DNA from: Trichoplax adhaerens
Lineage: Eukaryota > Placozoa > Uniplacotomia > Trichoplacea > Trichoplacidae
NCBI RefSeq assembly: GCF_000150275.1
Contig: NW_002060953.1
Coordinates: 537,352-601,351, forward strand
Direction of reading: 5' to 3'
Length of the DNA stretch: 64,000 bases
This document shows positions 60,480-64,000 of the stretch, piece after piece. Below the pieces are notes generated by a model. It saw only the letters and a program-made list of their open reading frames with translations, was not told the origin of the DNA and ran no database searches. How positions within the stretch are numbered: position 1 is the first letter of the stretch; the number at the start of each line of letters is the position of its first letter. The position numbers and the translations under genes were made by a program.

Positions 60480-61430
60480 AAAGTTGGCTTGAATTAAATC
60501 AGTTCAAGATCCGTATTATTCGATTTTAAGCATTCATCCATCTCCATTGCTTAACAAAAGCCGATATGTAATTAACAAGACTTGTATAATTCGATTCTAA
60601 GCCTCACCAATCTCTGATGGTCTACGAAACATTTAATATGACTCAAATTGTTTAATTTTAAGATTTTATCAATCTTGAATGATTCATAAAAGCCGATATA
60701 TACGGTATATGATAAATCATGGTAGTTGTAATATTGGCTTGAAATAATCAAGGTAAGATTCATATTATTCGATTCATAGCTATACCTATCATTGGTCAAT
60801 GAAAGCCGATACAAATCTATAATGGATTTATATTTTTGAATAATACCTTAATATTGATTACTTAAAATTGGATCTAACATTTTAAATAATGCTGGTATAC
60901 CACCAATCGTACTAGAGCGAAAGAAGGTAATGTTAGCTTAAAATAATCAATGCAAGATTCATATTATTCGATTCATAGCGTTGACCAATCTGTAATGGTT
61001 AACGGAAGCTTCTTTAGATGCTGAATTGATAATTTAGTAAATTACTTTAATATAAATTATTTCAATTCTGTTTAACATTTCAAACAGACTACGATACGAT
61101 AAATCACAGTGGAGTAAAAAAGAATGTACTATCAGCTCGAAATAATCAATACACGACTTATGCTATTCGATTCATAGCGTTCATCAATCTATAACGGTTA
61201 ACGAAAGCTTCTGTAAATGCTGCAGTTATAATTTAGTCAATTGTCGTAATGGAAATTATCAATTATGTCTAACATTTTAAATGGATGAGAATATAATAAA
61301 TTATGGTATAGCGAAAAGACTGTTATATCTCGAATTAATTAATACAAGATTCATATTAAGTAATTATTCAATACAAGGCGTTTACCAATCTCTCATGGCT
61401 AACCAAAGCTGATATTAATTTATGGAAAAT
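60480..61430. repeat. ~195-bp degenerate tandem repeat
   Basis: GATTCATATTATTCGATTCA-like lines recur near 60500, 60755, 60955, 61150 and 61345, each followed by CCAATCTSTAATGGTTAAC and an AAAGCCGATA or AAAGCTTCT line. Steps are about 195-200 after the first. The AAAGCCGATA word is shared with the intronic array at 52600-53040. Confidence 0.8.
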
Positions 61431-62439
61431 TTGCGAAATCAATCGAATTCTGGAGATAAAAATATGCAGTATAAATCAATGTAATATTGATTACTATGTT
61501 TAAATTGGGTCTGACTCTATCATGAATCGTAGTAGAGCGAAGAATCATGCTATATTGGATTGATATAATCAGTTTCTAATCCATATGACGCAATTTTAAT
61601 TATTAATATAGCAAGGGACTACAAAAAAATATCCACAGTAGTTTCTGTTCTATTATAATGATTAAAGATGCATGTAATATAAGAGAAAATGGACAAATTA
61701 GCTTTGCATACCTAGATTTAATTCTATAATATGAGAAGTAAAAGTTCACATCTATACTGTAGATAGTGTTGATTGCGCAGAAAAAGGGAAGAACTTGAGC
61801 AGAAGAAATTTCATAAGGCTATCGCGCACTATAGGTATTATCACTGAAAAATATTTCATGGGGTTAACTTCAAACAAATAATCCATGCTTTAGCAATTGA
61901 AGATTTGTATCAGTTGGACTTTGCTCTGTGTATTTATTAATATAAATAAAGTATGTCATTAAATTATCTAATAAGATGAATGTGTATATAGCAACAGCGG
62001 TAGGCTGTCCTCTCATTAGCAATAGCTTATGTCAACTTTTATGCTACCTTGGCGTCTAATGTAACTCAATAACTACCTCTAGACAGGTAGATATTTCTTA
62101 GTTTAATATCATCCATGAAAAGACCAATAGAGACAAGGGTAAGAATGAAAGATTAGTCTAGGTTTTACCTTGATTAATGGTATAAGACTATGCCACACCA
62201 TTGGAGAAAGTGATTGAGCAGACCTTGTATTTACTTTAAGCCGATTGATATTAAAGGTTCTTACTCTAAATGCTGTATCACTGCTACTATGACCTTGCAA
62301 TATAGAATGAAACATGTACAACCTTTTAGATCGAGTCTTAAAATGGGAATGGAAGAATGCTTATGCATTATCTATCCAATAAACAGGCAATGCAGTACCT
62401 ATTTGGCCGTCAATTGGTTTTAATTAAAATGATTAGCTA

Positions 62440-63120
62440 TTCCTTCATCTCTTGACCAACTATCCCATTTTTGCCAATTTGTAGCTTTGAATTACTAGCA
62501 TTGCATGATCATGTATGATGATGGATGTTGAAAAGATTAGTTGTTTCTTTCAATTTGTAGTGTTAACCTGGAAATCTTGCTTATTTCATGAATCTCGATG
62601 GATATTGAAAAAGACTAGCTATTCTAAAGTCTCTTGGGTAACTGTTCCATTCTCGTCAATTGGTAATGTTAACCTAAACAGCTTGCATAGTTAAAAATCT
62701 TGATGGATATTGAAGTGATTAGCAGCTCTCAAATCTCCTGACTAGCTATTCCATTCTCACAATTTTGTAATATTGACTTACTAAGGTTGTATAGTCGTCT
62801 ATCTTGTAGGATATTGAAAAGATTAGCTGACTTTTAGTCGGCCCTTCATTCATCAGTTTGTAATATATTTACTAAGGTTGTATAGTCGTCTATCTTGTTG
62901 GATATTGAAAAGATTAGCTGTCTTTTAGTCTGCCCTTCATTCATCAGTTTGTAATATATTTACTAAGGTTGTGTAGTCGTCTATCTTGATGGATAATGAA
63001 AAGATTAGCTGTTCATTTAGTCTCTTGACTAGCTGTTCTATTCCCGCTAGTTCACATTATTAACCTACAAAGCATACATTGCCATCCATGTGGATGGATA
63101 CTGCAAAGATTAGTCGCTTA
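62440..63120. repeat. 80-104 bp minisatellite
   Basis: GATGGATATTGAAAAGATTAGCTG-like lines start near 62521, 62601, 62705, 62809, 62900, 62991 and 63092. The last homogenised units are spaced exactly 91 bases (62809, 62900, 62991) and share GGTTGTATAGTCGTCTATCT and CCCTTCATTCATCAGTTTGT. Confidence 0.85.
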
Positions 63121-64000
63121 GGTAAACTTTTTCCTGAATCCAATTATTGGTCAATTTTGCAATATTCACTTACAAAGGCTACTTAGGTAATCATGCATCT
63201 TGATTAAACTATTCCATTCGAGTAGGACTGATACGATGACTGGATATTAGGGAGGTTACGGGTCCTCGCAGGTAATGCAAGCACCTTTTTTATCATAGAA
63301 GTGGAGACCTTTATGACTCCAAAGGACTTATGTAGATCCAACTACCTGTATAATCACGATTTCACATGGCGTTCGCCAACAACTTCTTTAGAGCCTACTT
63401 ACAGTGCATCATAAGATAATTTGCTATATATAAAACTGGATTATACATGCTATGAGTATAGATGGTGTTAGGTTACATCAAGTCACTGTCAGAATATAGC
63501 AGTACCATTAAAAGTATGTATCAAGGATAAATCTGCAACATTAATTTGCTGAGAATCCCTCATCGTGTATCCAGATTAACCTTTCTTCAATCCAACTATT
63601 TCGTCAATTTTGCAATATTTACTTACTAAGGCTATATAGGTAGTTTGTGTATTTCGATGAAACTATTCTATTGGAGTAGAATAAAATCTGCAACATTAAT
63701 TTACTCAAACTGCTTGATCGTATAACTAGCCTAGAAGAAGGAATCTTACCCAATAACTACACAGCTCTAGAATATTTGAAAGTCTGATATAAATCGTAAT
63801 ATTAAAAAGTCTTTTAGTATCGTGTCCAATTTCTTTGCTAGTCTAAAATAAAAAATCTCACTTAATGACTATCAATACAGATGTAGAACCTTCTTATCCA
63901 CAAGAAGTAAAGCATAAAATAGAAAAGTCTTTTTTAATATGACAGGTAGGTCCGATTTCTTGGCTAGCCTAGAATGAAAAATTTTACGCAATGACTACCC

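Larger units (their letters stand above)
58801..64000. other. Right-end intergenic DNA, mostly degenerate repeats
   Basis: After the transferase 3' UTR (58801-59100 or so) the sequence is AT-rich, with no coding frame longer than 80 codons. Two minisatellite blocks are listed separately; a third, weaker one (63120-63700) repeats a CAATTTTGCAATATTYACTT line at about 470-base spacing. No RNA gene seen. Confidence 0.55.

Overview
The window is nuclear DNA from an animal. It is AT-rich, and its genes are broken by many short GT-AG introns whose exons join in frame into proteins closely resembling human orthologues. The set includes Pol III, SAGA/ADA, BBSome and a three-repeat Myb with its C-terminal MuvB-binding motif, which fits an early-branching metazoan. 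Compact genes, very short exons and a ciliary gene suggest a placozoan such as Trichoplax. That assignment is inference; no rRNA or mitochondrial marker is present.

Layout: 1-1000 upstream DNA; EIF2D (+, 1001-5479); TADA3 (+, 6789-9707); POLR3B (-, 20250-10419, 47 exons); NOL7 (+, 21600-23023); SAP30BP (-, 26508-23552); BBS2 (+, 28242-35392); an unrecognised four-exon gene (-, 40728-39908); a Myb proto-oncogene family gene (+, 40745-45059); a PA14-containing beta-1,4-N-acetylgalactosaminyltransferase of the B4GALNT3/4 type (+, 49720-58800); and 5.2 kb of degenerate tandem repeats at the right end. All exon structures were worked out by hand from splice signals, reading phase and remembered family conservation. 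For seven of the nine genes every exon phase closes without a stop. SAP30BP lacks at least one 5' exon, and one EIF2D junction is inferred.

The genes are not an operon. They are housekeeping or cell-biological genes in mixed orientations: convergent pairs TADA3/POLR3B and NOL7/SAP30BP, divergent pairs POLR3B/NOL7, SAP30BP/BBS2 and unknown/Myb. NOL7 (nucleolar) and POLR3B (5S rRNA and tRNA transcription) both serve ribosome production and could share a control region.

Between genes the DNA is dominated by repeats: a palindromic TACAGTAC-type family in nearly every intergenic gap, a 560-bp tandem duplication that copied the SAP30BP start region, 90-300 bp minisatellites, and a motif (AAAGCCGATA) shared by an intronic array and the right-end array. 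No CRISPR, tRNA, rRNA, transposase or viral gene was seen.
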